Assembly (NCBI RefSeq): GCF_000427805.1
Contig: NZ_ATYS01000043.1
Span: 1 to 44,719 of the forward strand
Direction: 5' to 3'
Length of the DNA: 44,719 nucleotides
Source of the DNA: Budvicia aquatica DSM 5075 = ATCC 35567
GTDB lineage: Bacteria; Pseudomonadota; Gammaproteobacteria; Enterobacterales; Enterobacteriaceae
Position numbers and translations under genes: made by a program. Of the stretch, positions 27,974 to 39,377 are shown in pieces. A model generated the notes under the pieces. The model did no database searches. It had not been told where the DNA came from and worked only from the letters and a program-made list of their open reading frames with translations. Numbering within the stretch: the stretch's first letter is position 1; each line of letters begins with the position of its first letter.

Positions 27974-30409
27974 TTACAGTAACTTGGCTAAGCGATTTAA
28001 GTCTGACTGTATCGCCCCGGCGGTAACATCTCTGCCCGCACCCGGACCGCGAATAATCAATGGATTATCCCGATACCAGCGGCTCTCAATGGCAAAAAGA
28101 TTATCACACGGCAACAAAGAGGCTAATGGATGGTCGTCCCGCACCGCCTCAACGCCGACGCGGGCTTTACCATTAGCGTCAAAACGAGCCACATAACGCA
28201 GCACGAGTCCCATCTCACGGGCGGCTTCCAAACGATCCAGCATTTGATGATTCAACGCTTGAGCATTCTCAAAGAAGTTATCAACCGATCCCTCTTCAGC
28301 ACCTTCAGCGACCAAAGATTCAACCCGTACATGGTCCGGCTCAATATCATAGCCTGCTTCTCGGGCCAGAATAACCAGCTTACGCATAACGTCCTGCCCG
28401 GAGAGGTCAACCCTTGGGTCGGGCTCAGTAAGCCCTTGCTGCCATGCCTGCTCCACTAATTCAGAGAAGGGTACCGTGCCGTCAAACTGAAGAAACAGCC
28501 ATGACAGCGTGCCGGAAAAAATACCGCTCAAGGAGAGAATCGTATCGCCACTGTCACGCAGATCCCGCACGGTATGATTAATGGGTAACCCCGCCCCGAC
28601 CGTCGCATTATACAGCCAATGGCGACCGGTTTTCTCAAAAGCGTCACGAACCTGCCGATAAACATTACTGGGTGAAGCGCCGGCAACCTTATTGGCGCTG
28701 ATGACATGGAACCCATAGCTGGCAAAATCTAAATACTGCCCGGCAAGCTCTTTACTGGCGGTAATATCTAAAATAACCAAATCGTCAAACGGGTGCTCAC
28801 GCATCCAAGTCACCAGAGAAGCGTCATCAAAAGGCTGTGCTTCATCATCAAAGAAGGCCAGAACCCGACTGGCATCCAATCCCTGATAATTCAGCCACCC
28901 TCTGCTGCTGTCCACGACACCGGCAAGAACGAACTCAAATCCGGTTCTGGCTGAAATATTTTTCTGCTCGCGGGCAAACAGCTCTAACCAGCGTGAGCCG
29001 ATATTGCCTTTGCCGCATAGCACCAAACCGATACACTTTTCCGCTCTGAACAGGCTTTGGTGTAATCCTTGAATCAGATGCTCGGTCGGCCCTAAGCGCA
29101 GTACCGCCACTAGGCTGATTCCATCTTCAGCATGCCAGATAAACTCAACCGGCTGATCTTTAAGCTGCTGATAAAAACGATGGCTATGAAGCGGATTCTT
29201 ACACACACCGGCACCGACTAAAGCGACTAATGCCAGACCTTCGCGAAGCTGTAACCGCCCCGGAAGGCGCGCATCGTCCAGAATCTGTAACACACTGTTA
29301 ACCACTTCAGAGGTATAGCACAGCTGAAGTAAGTTACGGTCCGGATGGACGCCGGTTGCTAGCGGTTTAACCTGAACGCGATTAAGTATCCGCTCAACGT
29401 CTTTTTGAATCTGGGCAAAATCGTGCTGAGCCGAAACGTGTAATTCAATTAAACACACATCATCATGACTGGTAACGATTTTAGCACCGGTTCCTGAAGC
29501 AAGAACCCGTTCAATACGGGTAGAACCCTGTTCCGGCTGATAGCTACAGCGCAGTTGAAGATCAATATCACTGCCGGATACCGGCTGCAAAGTGCGAGTA
29601 TGAAGCACCGGCGCAGCTAAGCGAGCCAGTTCACTGGCTTCATCCAATCGCAGAAGAGGAAGTAAGCAGGCATCTTTCACTTTACGCGGATCGGCACTGA
29701 ATACGCCGGCCACATCGCTCCAGATAGTCACTCGAACAACACCGGCTAACGCACCAATCTGGGTGGCGGAATAGTCACTACCGTTGCGGCCAAGCAGAAC
29801 CGTCTCGCCGATTTCATTACGTGAAATAAAACCGGTAGCCACCAGCCGTTTATTCGGATTCTGAGCCAGTAATTGCTGAAGCAGCGGATAAGAACGCCCT
29901 TCGTCTACCTGTGGCTGTGCCGAGCGTTCCGCACGTAAGAAGTCGCGGGCATCGAGCCATTCAGCTTCCATACCCTGAATATTTAATAGTGCCGACATCA
30001 GACGAGCAGACCAAATCTCACCGTGACCAACAACCTCAGCATATACTGCATCGGTCATCGGGCCGTCGAGCAATCCGGCTAAATACTCAAGATCGCCGAT
30101 AAGCTGCTGAAGCAAGGGTGCTGCCTGTTGCGCCTGTAACAGACCATTAATCAGATCGCTTTGGTAACGACGCAGCTCTTGCTGAACCTGATGGGCAGCA
30201 ATCCGATCGCTCTGACTTAGCTGAAGCCAGCTAATTAAGTGATTGGTCGTTCCTCCCGCGGCAGAGACCACCATAATGTCTCCGACGCGGCTATATTCTG
30301 CCATTATCCCTGCGACACGCAGATAGCATTTGCTGTCTGCCAGGCTACTTCCGCCAAACTTATGCAACTGACGGCTTGCAGGAAGCACTGAGGCCCCTAA
30401 TGTGCTCAT
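27974..30409 (-). CDS. metL: Bifunctional aspartokinase II / homoserine dehydrogenase II
   Basis: MetL phosphorylates aspartate and reduces aspartate semialdehyde, feeding methionine and threonine synthesis. From the ATG at 30409 it is 811 residues (E. coli 810); the longer reading frame would overlap metB. The aspartokinase domain (about 1-455) has LHKFGGSSLAD and LLGRNGSDYSATQIGALAGV. The homoserine dehydrogenase domain (about 465-811) has the NAD motif LVLCGKGNIGSRWLELF and NATVGAGLPINHTVRDL. It starts 10 bp after metB, in one operon under MetJ control. Confidence 0.96.
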   Translation of the reverse strand: MSTLGASVLPASRQLHKFGGSSLADSKCYLRVAGIMAEYSRVGDIMVVSAAGGTTNHLISWLQLSQSDRIAAHQVQQELRRYQSDLINGLLQAQQAAPLLQQLIGDLEYLAGLLDGPMTDAVYAEVVGHGEIWSARLMSALLNIQGMEAEWLDARDFLRAERSAQPQVDEGRSYPLLQQLLAQNPNKRLVATGFISRNEIGETVLLGRNGSDYSATQIGALAGVVRVTIWSDVAGVFSADPRKVKDACLLPLLRLDEASELARLAAPVLHTRTLQPVSGSDIDLQLRCSYQPEQGSTRIERVLASGTGAKIVTSHDDVCLIELHVSAQHDFAQIQKDVERILNRVQVKPLATGVHPDRNLLQLCYTSEVVNSVLQILDDARLPGRLQLREGLALVALVGAGVCKNPLHSHRFYQQLKDQPVEFIWHAEDGISLVAVLRLGPTEHLIQGLHQSLFRAEKCIGLVLCGKGNIGSRWLELFAREQKNISARTGFEFVLAGVVDSSRGWLNYQGLDASRVLAFFDDEAQPFDDASLVTWMREHPFDDLVILDITASKELAGQYLDFASYGFHVISANKVAGASPSNVYRQVRDAFEKTGRHWLYNATVGAGLPINHTVRDLRDSGDTILSLSGIFSGTLSWLFLQFDGTVPFSELVEQAWQQGLTEPDPRVDLSGQDVMRKLVILAREAGYDIEPDHVRVESLVAEGAEEGSVDNFFENAQALNHQMLDRLEAAREMGLVLRYVARFDANGKARVGVEAVRDDHPLASLLPCDNLFAIESRWYRDNPLIIRGPGAGRDVTAGAIQSDLNRLAKLL

Positions 30410-30419
30410 ACTAACCCTC

Positions 30420-31574
30420 TTAAGCTGACGCCCTGAAAGCCTGTTCCAGATCGGCAATTAAATCTTCACTGTCTTCAATACCAACAGAAATTCGTAATAA
30501 GCTGTCTGATATGCCCGCAGCTTTACGGGCCTCTTCAACCATACCCGCATGCGTCATGGTAGCCGCATGGGAAATTAAACTTTCAACGCCACCCAGCGAT
30601 TCGGCCAGTGTAAACAAATCCAGCGCAGCAAGAAACCGCCTCATGGTCTGTTCATCACCCGCTAATTCAAAACTTAGCATTGCACCGAAACCTGACTGTT
30701 GTTTACAGGCAATCTCATGCCCTTGATTATCCGGCAATGACGGATGATACAATTTTTTCACCTGAGGCTGCTGTTGTAAATATGCAACGACGGCATCAGC
30801 ATTAATCTGTTGCTGCCTCATCCGCGGAGCCAGCGTGCGTAAACCGCGTAATAATAAGTAGCTGTCAAATGCCGCTGCCGTGACACCGATATTATTTGCC
30901 CACCACGCCATCTCAACGCCCAGTTCATCATCTTTGGTGATGACTACGCCGGCAACCACGTCAGAGTGGCCATTAAGATATTTAGTACAGGAATGGATAA
31001 CAATATCCGCACCCAGTGAAATCGGTTGCTGAAGTATCGGGCTTAAAAAGGTGTTATCAACCACGGTTAATGCCCCTGCCTGATGGGCAGCCTGACAAAT
31101 TTTTTCGATATCGACGACGCGCAGCAGCGGATTGCTTGGTGATTCAATCAGCACCAGTTTCGGATTCTGGGCCATCGCCTCTGCAAGCGCTTTCTCATCG
31201 CCCTGGTCAATAAACAGCACCCGATAGGCACCACGGCGGCTTAAGCTGTCAAACAGACGATAGCTGCCACCATAACAGTCATGAGGAGCAACTAATAAAT
31301 CACCCGGCTTTAATAATACGGTACAAACCAGATGAATCGCTGACATGCCGCTGCTGGTCAGTACTGCACGGCTGCCGCCTTCAAGCTCAGCCAGTGCAGC
31401 CTGAGCAATATCTCTGGTCGGGTTCCCTCGGCGAGAATAGTCGTGCGCTCTGGGCTGATTAAAATCAGCAAAATTATAGGTACTGGAAAGGTGGATCGGA
31501 GGAACGACGCAACCATACTGCTCGTCTGAATTAAGTCCGCCACGTACTGCGATTGTTGCTAATTTGCGCTTCAC
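30420..31574 (-). CDS. metB: Cystathionine gamma-synthase
   Basis: MetB joins O-succinylhomoserine and cysteine to cystathionine using pyridoxal phosphate. The PLP lysine is in HSCTKYLNGHSD, with SGMSAIHLV and SRRGNPTRD also conserved. The start is set at the GTG at 31574: the GAGG at 31583-31586 lies 8 bases before it, and MKRKLATIAVRGG lines up with E. coli MetB, giving 384 residues (E. coli 386). The upstream GTG at 31583 would have its ribosome-binding site at zero distance. It is the first gene of metBL, behind five MetJ boxes. Confidence 0.95.
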   Translation of the reverse strand: MKRKLATIAVRGGLNSDEQYGCVVPPIHLSSTYNFADFNQPRAHDYSRRGNPTRDIAQAALAELEGGSRAVLTSSGMSAIHLVCTVLLKPGDLLVAPHDCYGGSYRLFDSLSRRGAYRVLFIDQGDEKALAEAMAQNPKLVLIESPSNPLLRVVDIEKICQAAHQAGALTVVDNTFLSPILQQPISLGADIVIHSCTKYLNGHSDVVAGVVITKDDELGVEMAWWANNIGVTAAAFDSYLLLRGLRTLAPRMRQQQINADAVVAYLQQQPQVKKLYHPSLPDNQGHEIACKQQSGFGAMLSFELAGDEQTMRRFLAALDLFTLAESLGGVESLISHAATMTHAGMVEEARKAAGISDSLLRISVGIEDSEDLIADLEQAFRASA

Positions 31575-31636
31575 CAGAGTCACCTCAATGCAAGGGAATT
31601 ACCGAATATGTGACTAAGATAATACTTAATGGCAAT

Positions 31637-31676
31637 GGACGTCAATACTTCTAGACATCTAAACCTCTTGACGTGT
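31637..31676. promoter_or_regulatory. Five tandem MetJ boxes between metB and metJ
   Basis: Contiguous 8-mers GGACGTCA, ATACTTCT, AGACATCT, AAACCTCT and TGACGTGT (31637-31676) match AGACGTCT at 6, 6, 7, 6 and 6 of 8 positions. Five boxes match the metJBLF operator of E. coli. MetJ dimers with SAM bind pairs cooperatively, repressing metBL and metJ. Confidence 0.85.
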
Positions 31677-31718
31677 AGATTGAGGAAATTATAAATATCC
31701 GTTAAAATTGTCAGGTTG

Positions 31719-31829
31719 ATACCCAAAGTCATTGAAGTGACGGCAAGATAGCGAGCAACTGAAGCACCATGAGCTTATTCTAGTCAGTAAGTGAGAGTGT
31801 GTGCACAGCTTCAAGAACTAAGGGCATAG
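31719..31829. repeat. Palindromic intergenic repeat, copy B (about 110 bp)
   Basis: The element starts ATACCCAAAGTCATTGAAG and ends CTTCAAGAACTAAGGGCATA, so the ends form imperfect inverted arms. The centre ATGAGCTTATTCTAGTCAGTAAGTGA parallels copy A at 13614 (both share ATGAGCTTA and GTAAGTGA, seen here without the full run). It lies between the MetJ boxes and metJ, inside the metJ leader or promoter. Confidence 0.7.
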
Positions 31830-31931
31830 TCATTTAACATACTTGTGAGATCGCGCACTCATAAGTCAGCAAAGTTATCTCAATCTGAGCTAACTTTAAC
31901 ATTCCAGCTTTTAACTAATGTAAGGTGCCCC

Positions 31932-32249
31932 ATGGCTGAGTGGAACGGTGAATATGTCAGCCCATATGCTGAACATGGCAAAAAGAGCGAACAGGTTAAG
32001 AAAATTACAGTATCTATTCCACTGAAAGTACTGAAAATTTTGACTGATGAGCGTACTCGCCGTCAGATTAATAACCTACGACACGCCACCAATAGTGAAC
32101 TGCTTTGCGAGGCTTTTCTTCACGCATTTACCGGCCAACCGCTGCCAAACGATGAAGATTTAAGAAAAGAACGCAGCGATGAAATACCTGAGGCGGCTAA
32201 GATTTTAATGCGTGAAATGGGCATTGATCCTGATTCTTGGGAATATTAA
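31932..32249 (+). CDS. metJ: Methionine repressor MetJ
   Basis: MetJ is a ribbon-helix-helix dimer that binds SAM and represses methionine genes. From the ATG at 31932, with an AAGGTG ribosome-binding site, it is 105 residues, identical in length to E. coli. The DNA-contacting strand is [15 protein letters not shown] (about residues 22-36), followed by [21 protein letters not shown]. The upstream in-frame extension has no such similarity and was excluded. It is divergent from metBL. Confidence 0.97.
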   Translation: MAEWNGEYVSPYAEHGKKSEQVKKITVSIPLKVLKILTDERTRRQINNLRHATNSELLCEAFLHAFTGQPLPNDEDLRKERSDEIPEAAKILMREMGIDPDSWEY

Positions 32250-32260
32250 ATCTGATTTCA

Positions 32261-32369
32261 GGCGCTAGGAACAAATCACCTGATTTTAGAGCCCGTTTTG
32301 CCCGCTAAGATAACTCCGGGATATCACCTTTTTAGGTGCTCGGAGTCCGATATTTTTGGCTTTAGCGCC
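32261..32369 (+). ncRNA. Possible structured 3' UTR or RNA element between metJ and rpmE
   Basis: GGCGCTA (32261-32267) pairs with TAGCGCC (32363-32369) and encloses two further helices: AAATCA/TGATTT (32273-32278 with 32281-32286) and ACTCCG/CGGAGT (32313-32318 with 32341-32346), the latter containing CACCT/AGGTG. This gives a closed multibranch shape directly after the metJ stop. Whether it is a metJ 3' UTR, a processed RNA or a small repeat cannot be decided here. Confidence 0.4.
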
Positions 32370-32403
32370 CAGTTTTAGCATGAAGAAAGAATCATTCAGA
32401 TAC

Positions 32404-32430
32404 AAAAAAGGCGCCTCAGGCGCCTTTTTT
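32404..32430. terminator. Bidirectional terminator between metJ and rpmE
   Basis: A perfect AAAAAAGGCGCC / GGCGCCTTTTTT stem (32404-32415 with 32419-32430, loop TCA) terminates both the rightward metJ transcript and the leftward rpmE transcript. Confidence 0.93.
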
Positions 32431-32444
32431 CGAGCTCAGCAAAA

Positions 32445-32660
32445 TTACTTCGCGCCGCCAACCATATTGAAACGCTTGTTAAAGCGATCTACACGGCCAC
32501 CGGTAGCAACATCACGTTGTTTACCAGTATAGAACGGGTGACATTCGCCACAAACGTCCAGGTTTAAATCATGACCCACAGTAGAGTGAGTTTTGATTAC
32601 ATTGCCGCAAGAACAAGTTGCAGTAATTTCTTTGTATTCTGGGTGAATACCTTTTCTCAT
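32445..32660 (-). CDS. rpmE: 50S ribosomal protein L31 (zinc form)
   Basis: L31 sits in the ribosome's intersubunit bridge. The 71-residue protein (E. coli 70) retains the zinc-binding cysteines in TCSCGN (Cys16, Cys18) and VCGECHPF (Cys37, Cys40), so it is the C+ form used when zinc is available. It starts MRKGIHPEY. It is divergent from priA and has its own promoter (32778-32806). Confidence 0.97.
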   Translation of the reverse strand: MRKGIHPEYKEITATCSCGNVIKTHSTVGHDLNLDVCGECHPFYTGKQRDVATGGRVDRFNKRFNMVGGAK

Positions 32661-32777
32661 GGTAGGCCTCTCTTAAGCCGCGTCGCTATCCGGTCACTAT
32701 TGCCGAACACCACGCGAAATATAAATAATGATGATGAGTCGTGTTTTGGATTCACCTAAATGAACCAAAGGAGGCGC

Positions 32778-32806
32778 ATTATACAGAGTTGATATTATCA
32801 GCGCAA
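32778..32806 (-). promoter_or_regulatory. rpmE promoter
   Basis: The minus strand has -35 TTGCGC (32801-32806) and -10 TATAAT (32778-32783) with 17-bp spacing, leaving a leader of about 110 nt. No Zur-like palindrome was recognised. Confidence 0.65.
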
Positions 32807-32811
32807 GATAA

Positions 32812-35082
<2,271 letters not shown>

Positions 35083-35318
35083 AAAAGACATCTTTTGCGA
35101 ACCAGATCTAAAAAACACATTTACATCGTACTATTCCACCAAAGAATAGAATAAAACTGTGGGTTATTAAAAACGAGCCCTTATTATTTATTCATCTATC
35201 ACTGGAAACTCCCCCACAGCACAAATGATTATTTTCCAGATACGGTTGGAATGATATCGCCACACACAAAACCCCATTCTAATCAGAATAAATTGAGGAT
35301 ATAAACATCAGCCAACAT

Positions 35319-35355
35319 CTTGTCAGCGGTCGGCCTAAACGCTGGCAAGAAGGAG
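35319..35355 (+). other. Leader hairpin abutting the cytR ribosome-binding site
   Basis: CTTGTCAGCG (35319-35328) pairs with CGCTGGCAAG (35340-35349) over 10 bp with one G-U pair. The right arm touches AAGGAG (35350-35355), 7 bases before the TTG start codon. A helix this close to the Shine-Dalgarno could limit initiation. The rest of the 280-bp priA-cytR interval holds no gene. Confidence 0.6.
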
Positions 35356-35362
35356 TCTCTCG

Positions 35363-36385
35363 TTGGAACAGAACAATACTCACCCACCGGTCACCATGAA
35401 AGATGTCGCCGATTTGGCCGGAGTCTCTACTGCCACCGTGTCGCGTGCTTTAATGTTGCCTGATAAGGTCGCAAATAAAACCCGTAATAAAATAGAACAG
35501 GCAATACTACAAACCGGGTATGTCCCCCATATGTTGGCAAAGGGCAACAAAAACAACGAATCTAAGATCTTCCTTGCTATGGCATTAGATATTACCGATC
35601 CGTTTTTCACGGATGTAATACAGGGCATCAGAGAGACTGCTGCAGCACACGGCTATATCGTCCTTTTTCTTGATAACCGCCAACAGCCGATTGAAGCTAT
35701 CTCTCTGTCCGCCATCATGCGACACATTAACGGTGTCATTCTGTTAGGTGCCAATACTCCCTTTGATATGCACGATGAGGAGTCACATCAACTACCACCA
35801 ATGGTCATGGCCAATGAGTATCTGCCGGAGCTAAAGCTGCCCACGATCCACATTGATAACATGACAGCGGCATTTAATGCCGTTCATTACTTACAACATA
35901 TTGGTCATAATCGTATCGCATGTATCTCCGGCCCGGTACATTTACACCTGAGCCATTATCGCCAACAGGGCTATATTCAGGCACTGCAGCGAAATGGTAT
36001 TGCCATTGAAAAAAGCTATATTATTTCGGGACCATTAAGCTTTGAGACCGGTGCAACGTCATTATCTCAGCTAATGTCACTGCCTCAGCCACCAAGTGCT
36101 ATCTTTTGTCATAGTGATATTGTTGCTATCGGCGCGATTCATCAGGCCAAGCAGTTGGGCATAAAAATCCCTGAAGATCTCTCTATTGTTGGCTTTGATG
36201 ATATTGCTCTGGCACAATATGCCGATCCGCCGCTCACTACGGTGGCGCAGCCCCGTTATAAAATTGGCCAAAAGGCCGTTTTACTGCTGCTTGAGCTGCT
36301 GCAAAAAAATAGTGTAAAAAGTGGTTCAATACTGCTTGATAGTGAACTCATTATTCGTGAGAGCACGGCCAAACCTCATAGTTAG
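35363..36385 (+). CDS. cytR: LacI-family repressor of nucleoside genes, CytR
   Basis: CytR binds with CRP and represses nucleoside uptake and catabolism genes; cytidine induces. The 340-residue protein (E. coli 341) has the LacI helix-turn-helix MKDVADLAGVSTATVSRALM (from about residue 12) and ligand-domain runs PPMVMANEYLPEL, TVHIDN-like PTIHIDNMTAAFNAVHYL, and SIVGFDDIALAQYADPPLTT. The start is TTG at 35363, the only initiator with a well-placed AAGGAG; the first in-frame ATG lies at the edge of the helix-turn-helix. ftsN follows. It probably also regulates the xap-deo operon here. Confidence 0.95.
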   Translation: MEQNNTHPPVTMKDVADLAGVSTATVSRALMLPDKVANKTRNKIEQAILQTGYVPHMLAKGNKNNESKIFLAMALDITDPFFTDVIQGIRETAAAHGYIVLFLDNRQQPIEAISLSAIMRHINGVILLGANTPFDMHDEESHQLPPMVMANEYLPELKLPTIHIDNMTAAFNAVHYLQHIGHNRIACISGPVHLHLSHYRQQGYIQALQRNGIAIEKSYIISGPLSFETGATSLSQLMSLPQPPSAIFCHSDIVAIGAIHQAKQLGIKIPEDLSIVGFDDIALAQYADPPLTTVAQPRYKIGQKAVLLLLELLQKNSVKSGSILLDSELIIRESTAKPHS

Positions 36386-36441
36386 GTTTGCTGCGACTCT
36401 CTTTTCTCTTTATTTTTGAAATCATACGTAGCGAAGTTATA

Positions 36442-37227
36442 GTGGCACAACGAGATTATGTAAGCCGTAGCCGTTCAGGGACGCGGAAAAAAAATAGCCG
36501 GAAGAAAAAAGGCTCATCGGGCGGCGCCTCTAAGCTCATGATCGTGCTTGCCACCGCCGTATTGGTGATTTTTGCGGCTGGCCTCTATTTTATTACTCAG
36601 CATAAACCGGATACATCACCGGAAGTTACCGGCCAGCCGGCCAGACCGGGCAATGGCCTTCCGCCAAAGCCGGAAGAGCGCTGGACCTATATTAAAGAGC
36701 TGGAAAACCGTCAGGTGACTAACTCCGAGAGCGCACAGGCAAAAACGCCGGGTATCAGCCCTCAGGCCAATTTAACGCCGGAACAGCGCCAGTTTTTAGA
36801 GCAGATGCAGGCTGATATGCGCCAACAGCCGACACAGTTAGCCGAAGTTCCGTCTAACGCCACGTCACGTGACGGTGGAGCAAAACCGGCTGCTCAACAA
36901 CAAACTCAAACCCCGGCAGAGCAGCCAAAGAGAACGCCGCCACCGGTCACTCCACCGCCCGCTACGCCATCAACGACACAAACTGCGGCACAGGCACAAA
37001 ACCAACGCTGGACTATTCAGTGTGGCTCGTTCAAAACAACAGAGCAGGCAGAGTCAGTTAAAGTCAGTCTGGCCTTCGCCGGTTTTGAAAGCCGGATCAC
37101 CGCCAGCGGCGGATGGAACCGCGTTGTTCTGGGCCCATATAATAATAAAGATGGTGCAGACAAAACTTTACAACGGTTAAAAGGCGCCGGAGTAGGTAAC
37201 TGTATTCCCGTTGCGTCCGGCAAGTAA
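36442..37227 (+). CDS. ftsN: Cell division protein FtsN
   Basis: FtsN is a bitopic membrane protein that triggers septal peptidoglycan synthesis. The start is the GTG at 36442 (MAQRDYVSRSRSG, as in E. coli), 56 bp after cytR, giving 261 residues against 319 in E. coli. A cytoplasmic basic tail leads to a membrane helix (about residues 32-52), then GNGLPPKPEERWTYIKELENRQ (the essential periplasmic segment, shown by its key words), a Gln/Pro-rich linker, and a C-terminal SPOR domain (QRWTIQCGSFKTTEQAESV onward). The missing ~60 residues come from a short linker. Confidence 0.94.
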   Translation: MAQRDYVSRSRSGTRKKNSRKKKGSSGGASKLMIVLATAVLVIFAAGLYFITQHKPDTSPEVTGQPARPGNGLPPKPEERWTYIKELENRQVTNSESAQAKTPGISPQANLTPEQRQFLEQMQADMRQQPTQLAEVPSNATSRDGGAKPAAQQQTQTPAEQPKRTPPPVTPPPATPSTTQTAAQAQNQRWTIQCGSFKTTEQAESVKVSLAFAGFESRITASGGWNRVVLGPYNNKDGADKTLQRLKGAGVGNCIPVASGK

Positions 37228-37253
37228 AATAGCTTAATTTCATATAATTAGCT

Positions 37254-37289
37254 TAGTATTACGGTCACCATCAGGTGGCCGTAATACTA
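37254..37289 (+). terminator. Hairpin after ftsN
   Basis: TAGTATTACGG (37254-37264) pairs with CCGTAATACTA (37279-37289), continued by TCACC/GGTGG. There is no strong T-tract, so it could be a terminator or an mRNA 3' end element. Confidence 0.5.
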
Positions 37290-37329
37290 TCAGCCACACA
37301 GTTCTTATGGAGATGTTTAACCTATAAGG

Positions 37330-37359
37330 GTTGAAATCTGATAGTTCTTTCCCCATCTA
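37330..37359 (+). promoter_or_regulatory. Sigma-32 heat-shock promoter of hslVU
   Basis: GTTGAAA (37330-37336) as the -35 and CCCCATCTA (37351-37359) as the -10 are separated by 14 bp. They match the RpoH consensus CTTGAAA-N11-16-CCCCATNTA closely, as expected for the heat-shock operon hslVU. Confidence 0.85.
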
Positions 37360-37371
37360 CATAATCAATAT

Positions 37372-37392
37372 GCCTTACAACTGTTGTAAGGC
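37372..37392 (+). other. 5' UTR stem-loop of hslVU
   Basis: A perfect GCCTTACAA / TTGTAAGGC stem (37372-37380 with 37384-37392, loop CTG) lies within the transcribed leader and 30 bp before the hslV start. A 5' stem-loop that stabilises the message is reported for E. coli hslVU. Confidence 0.7.
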
Positions 37393-37421
37393 CGTTTCTG
37401 TCAGCTAATGAGGGTATGCAC

Positions 37422-37952
37422 GTGACAACAATTGTAAGCGTTCGCCGTAATGGTCATGTGGTAATAGGTGGTGATGGCCAGGTTACTCTGGGCAACACCG
37501 TAATGAAAGGCAACGCCCGTAAAGTCCGTCGCCTGTATAACGATAAAGTCATTGCCGGTTTTGCCGGTGGCACTGCTGATGCCTTTACCTTATTTGAACT
37601 GTTCGAGCGTAAGCTTGAAATGCATCAGGGTCACTTAGTCAAAGCCGCAGTCGAATTGGCAAAAGACTGGCGGACTGACCGCATGCTGCGCAAACTGGAA
37701 GCACTGCTGGCCGTCGCTGATGAAAACGCCTCATTAATCATCACCGGTAATGGTGATGTCGTTCAGCCAGAAAATGACCTGATCGCCATCGGTTCAGGTG
37801 GCCCTTATGCTCAGTCATCGGCCAGAGCCCTGCTTGAGAATACCGATTTAAGCGCTCGCGATATCGTAGAAAAATCACTCACTATCGCCGGTGATATCTG
37901 TATCTATACCAACAGATTCCAAACTATTGAAGAATTAACGGCTAAACAATAA
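37422..37952 (+). CDS. hslV: ATP-dependent protease peptidase subunit HslV
   Basis: HslV (ClpQ) is the proteasome-like peptidase of the HslUV complex. The start is the GTG at 37422: GAGGG lies 7 bases upstream, and initiation there places Thr directly after Met ([13 protein letters not shown]), as needed for the catalytic N-terminal threonine after removal of Met. The upstream ATG would add two residues and sits too close to the Shine-Dalgarno. It is 176 residues, as in E. coli. hslU follows after 11 bp. Confidence 0.96.
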   Translation: MTTIVSVRRNGHVVIGGDGQVTLGNTVMKGNARKVRRLYNDKVIAGFAGGTADAFTLFELFERKLEMHQGHLVKAAVELAKDWRTDRMLRKLEALLAVADENASLIITGNGDVVQPENDLIAIGSGGPYAQSSARALLENTDLSARDIVEKSLTIAGDICIYTNRFQTIEELTAKQ

Positions 37953-37963
37953 GGACCGAAATA

Positions 37964-39295
37964 ATGTCTGAAATGACCCCTCGCGAAATCGTCAGTGAAC
38001 TCGACAGCTATATCATCGGTCAAAATAAAGCTAAACGCGCCGTTGCTATCGCTTTACGTAACCGCTGGCGCCGGATGCAGTTAGACGAAATGCTGCGCCA
38101 TGAAGTGACGCCCAAAAATATTCTGATGATCGGTCCTACCGGCGTCGGTAAAACTGAAATCGCCCGCCGTTTGGCTAAATTAGCCAACGCTCCGTTTATC
38201 AAAGTTGAAGCAACAAAATTCACCGAAGTAGGTTATGTCGGTAAAGAGGTTGACTCAATCATTCGTGATTTAACCGATGCGGCGATTAAAATGGTACGCC
38301 AGCAGTCAGTGGAAAAAATGCGTTTTCGCGCTGAAGAGCTGGCAGAAGAGCGTATTCTCGACGTTCTTATTCCACCAGCACGAGATAACTGGGGCCAGTC
38401 GGAAGGAAGTTCAGACAGTTCGGCAGCCCGTCAGGCATTTCGCAAAAAACTGCGTGAAGGCCAGCTAGACGACAAAGAAATCGAAATTGAATTAGCGTCC
38501 GTATCAATGGGCGTTGAAATCATGGCCCCTCCCGGCATGGAAGAGATGACCAATCAGCTTCAGTCGATGTTTCAGAATCTGGGCGGGCAAAAGCAAAAGC
38601 CGCGCAAGATGAAAATCAAAGAGGCTTTCAAGCTGCTAATTGAAGAAGAAGCCGGTAAGCTGGTTAATCCTGAAGAACTTAAGCAACAGGCTATCGATGC
38701 GGTTGAACAGCACGGTATCGTCTTTATTGATGAGATCGACAAGATCTGTAAGCGTGGCGAAACCTCAGGTCCGGACGTCTCACGCGAAGGCGTACAGCGT
38801 GACTTACTGCCTTTAGTTGAAGGCTGTACCGTATCAACTAAGCACGGCATGGTGAAAACTGACCATATTCTGTTTATTGCCTCCGGCGCATTCCAGACTG
38901 CCAGCCCGTCAGATCTCATTCCTGAACTACAGGGTCGGTTACCTATCCGCGTTGAGCTACAGGCATTAACTACCGAAGATTTTGAAAGAATTCTGACTGA
39001 ACCAAGTGCATCGCTGACTGAGCAATATAAAGCGCTGATGGCAACAGAAGGTGTGACCATCAATTTCTCAACCGATGGTATCCGCCGGATTGCTGAAGCT
39101 GCATGGCAGGTTAACGAGCGTACCGAAAACATTGGTGCCCGACGTTTACATACCGTGCTTGAACGTCTGATGGAAGACATTTCCTATGACGCCAGCGAAA
39201 GCGCGGGTTCAACGTTTGAAATTAACGCTGACTACGTCCGTAATCACTTAGATGAACTGGTTGAGAACGAAGATTTAAGTCGATTTATTCTGTAA
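37964..39295 (+). CDS. hslU: HslUV ATPase subunit HslU
   Basis: HslU (ClpY) is the AAA+ unfoldase that feeds substrates to HslV. It is 443 residues, equal to E. coli. Walker [10 protein letters not shown], Walker [11 protein letters not shown], the pore-loop GYVG, and the C-terminal activating tail EDLSRFIL, which docks into HslV, are all intact. It lies in operon with hslV behind a sigma-32 promoter. Confidence 0.97.
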   Translation: MSEMTPREIVSELDSYIIGQNKAKRAVAIALRNRWRRMQLDEMLRHEVTPKNILMIGPTGVGKTEIARRLAKLANAPFIKVEATKFTEVGYVGKEVDSIIRDLTDAAIKMVRQQSVEKMRFRAEELAEERILDVLIPPARDNWGQSEGSSDSSAARQAFRKKLREGQLDDKEIEIELASVSMGVEIMAPPGMEEMTNQLQSMFQNLGGQKQKPRKMKIKEAFKLLIEEEAGKLVNPEELKQQAIDAVEQHGIVFIDEIDKICKRGETSGPDVSREGVQRDLLPLVEGCTVSTKHGMVKTDHILFIASGAFQTASPSDLIPELQGRLPIRVELQALTTEDFERILTEPSASLTEQYKALMATEGVTINFSTDGIRRIAEAAWQVNERTENIGARRLHTVLERLMEDISYDASESAGSTFEINADYVRNHLDELVENEDLSRFIL

Positions 39296-39351
39296 TTTAT
39301 CGCCACGCGTTTCTAAAGTATTTCACAATAGCGATGTTCTAAATGCTGTAT

Positions 39352-39377
39352 TTACGGGAGACATCAGTCTCCCGTAA
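39352..39377 (+). terminator. Hairpin after hslVU
   Basis: TTACGGGAGAC / GTCTCCCGTAA form an 11-bp stem (39352-39362 with 39367-39377, loop ATCA). No T-tract follows, so termination may need Rho or the stem may mark a 3' end. Confidence 0.55.

Noticed and set aside
31575-31931. CRISPR-like repeat in the metB-metJ gap
   Set aside because: The short tandem units are MetJ boxes with matching consensus, and the palindromic element has no spacers.
38572-39180. 202-codon open frame on the minus strand antisense to hslU
   Set aside because: It is a shadow of the hslU coding sequence, has no convincing ribosome-binding site and no family resemblance.
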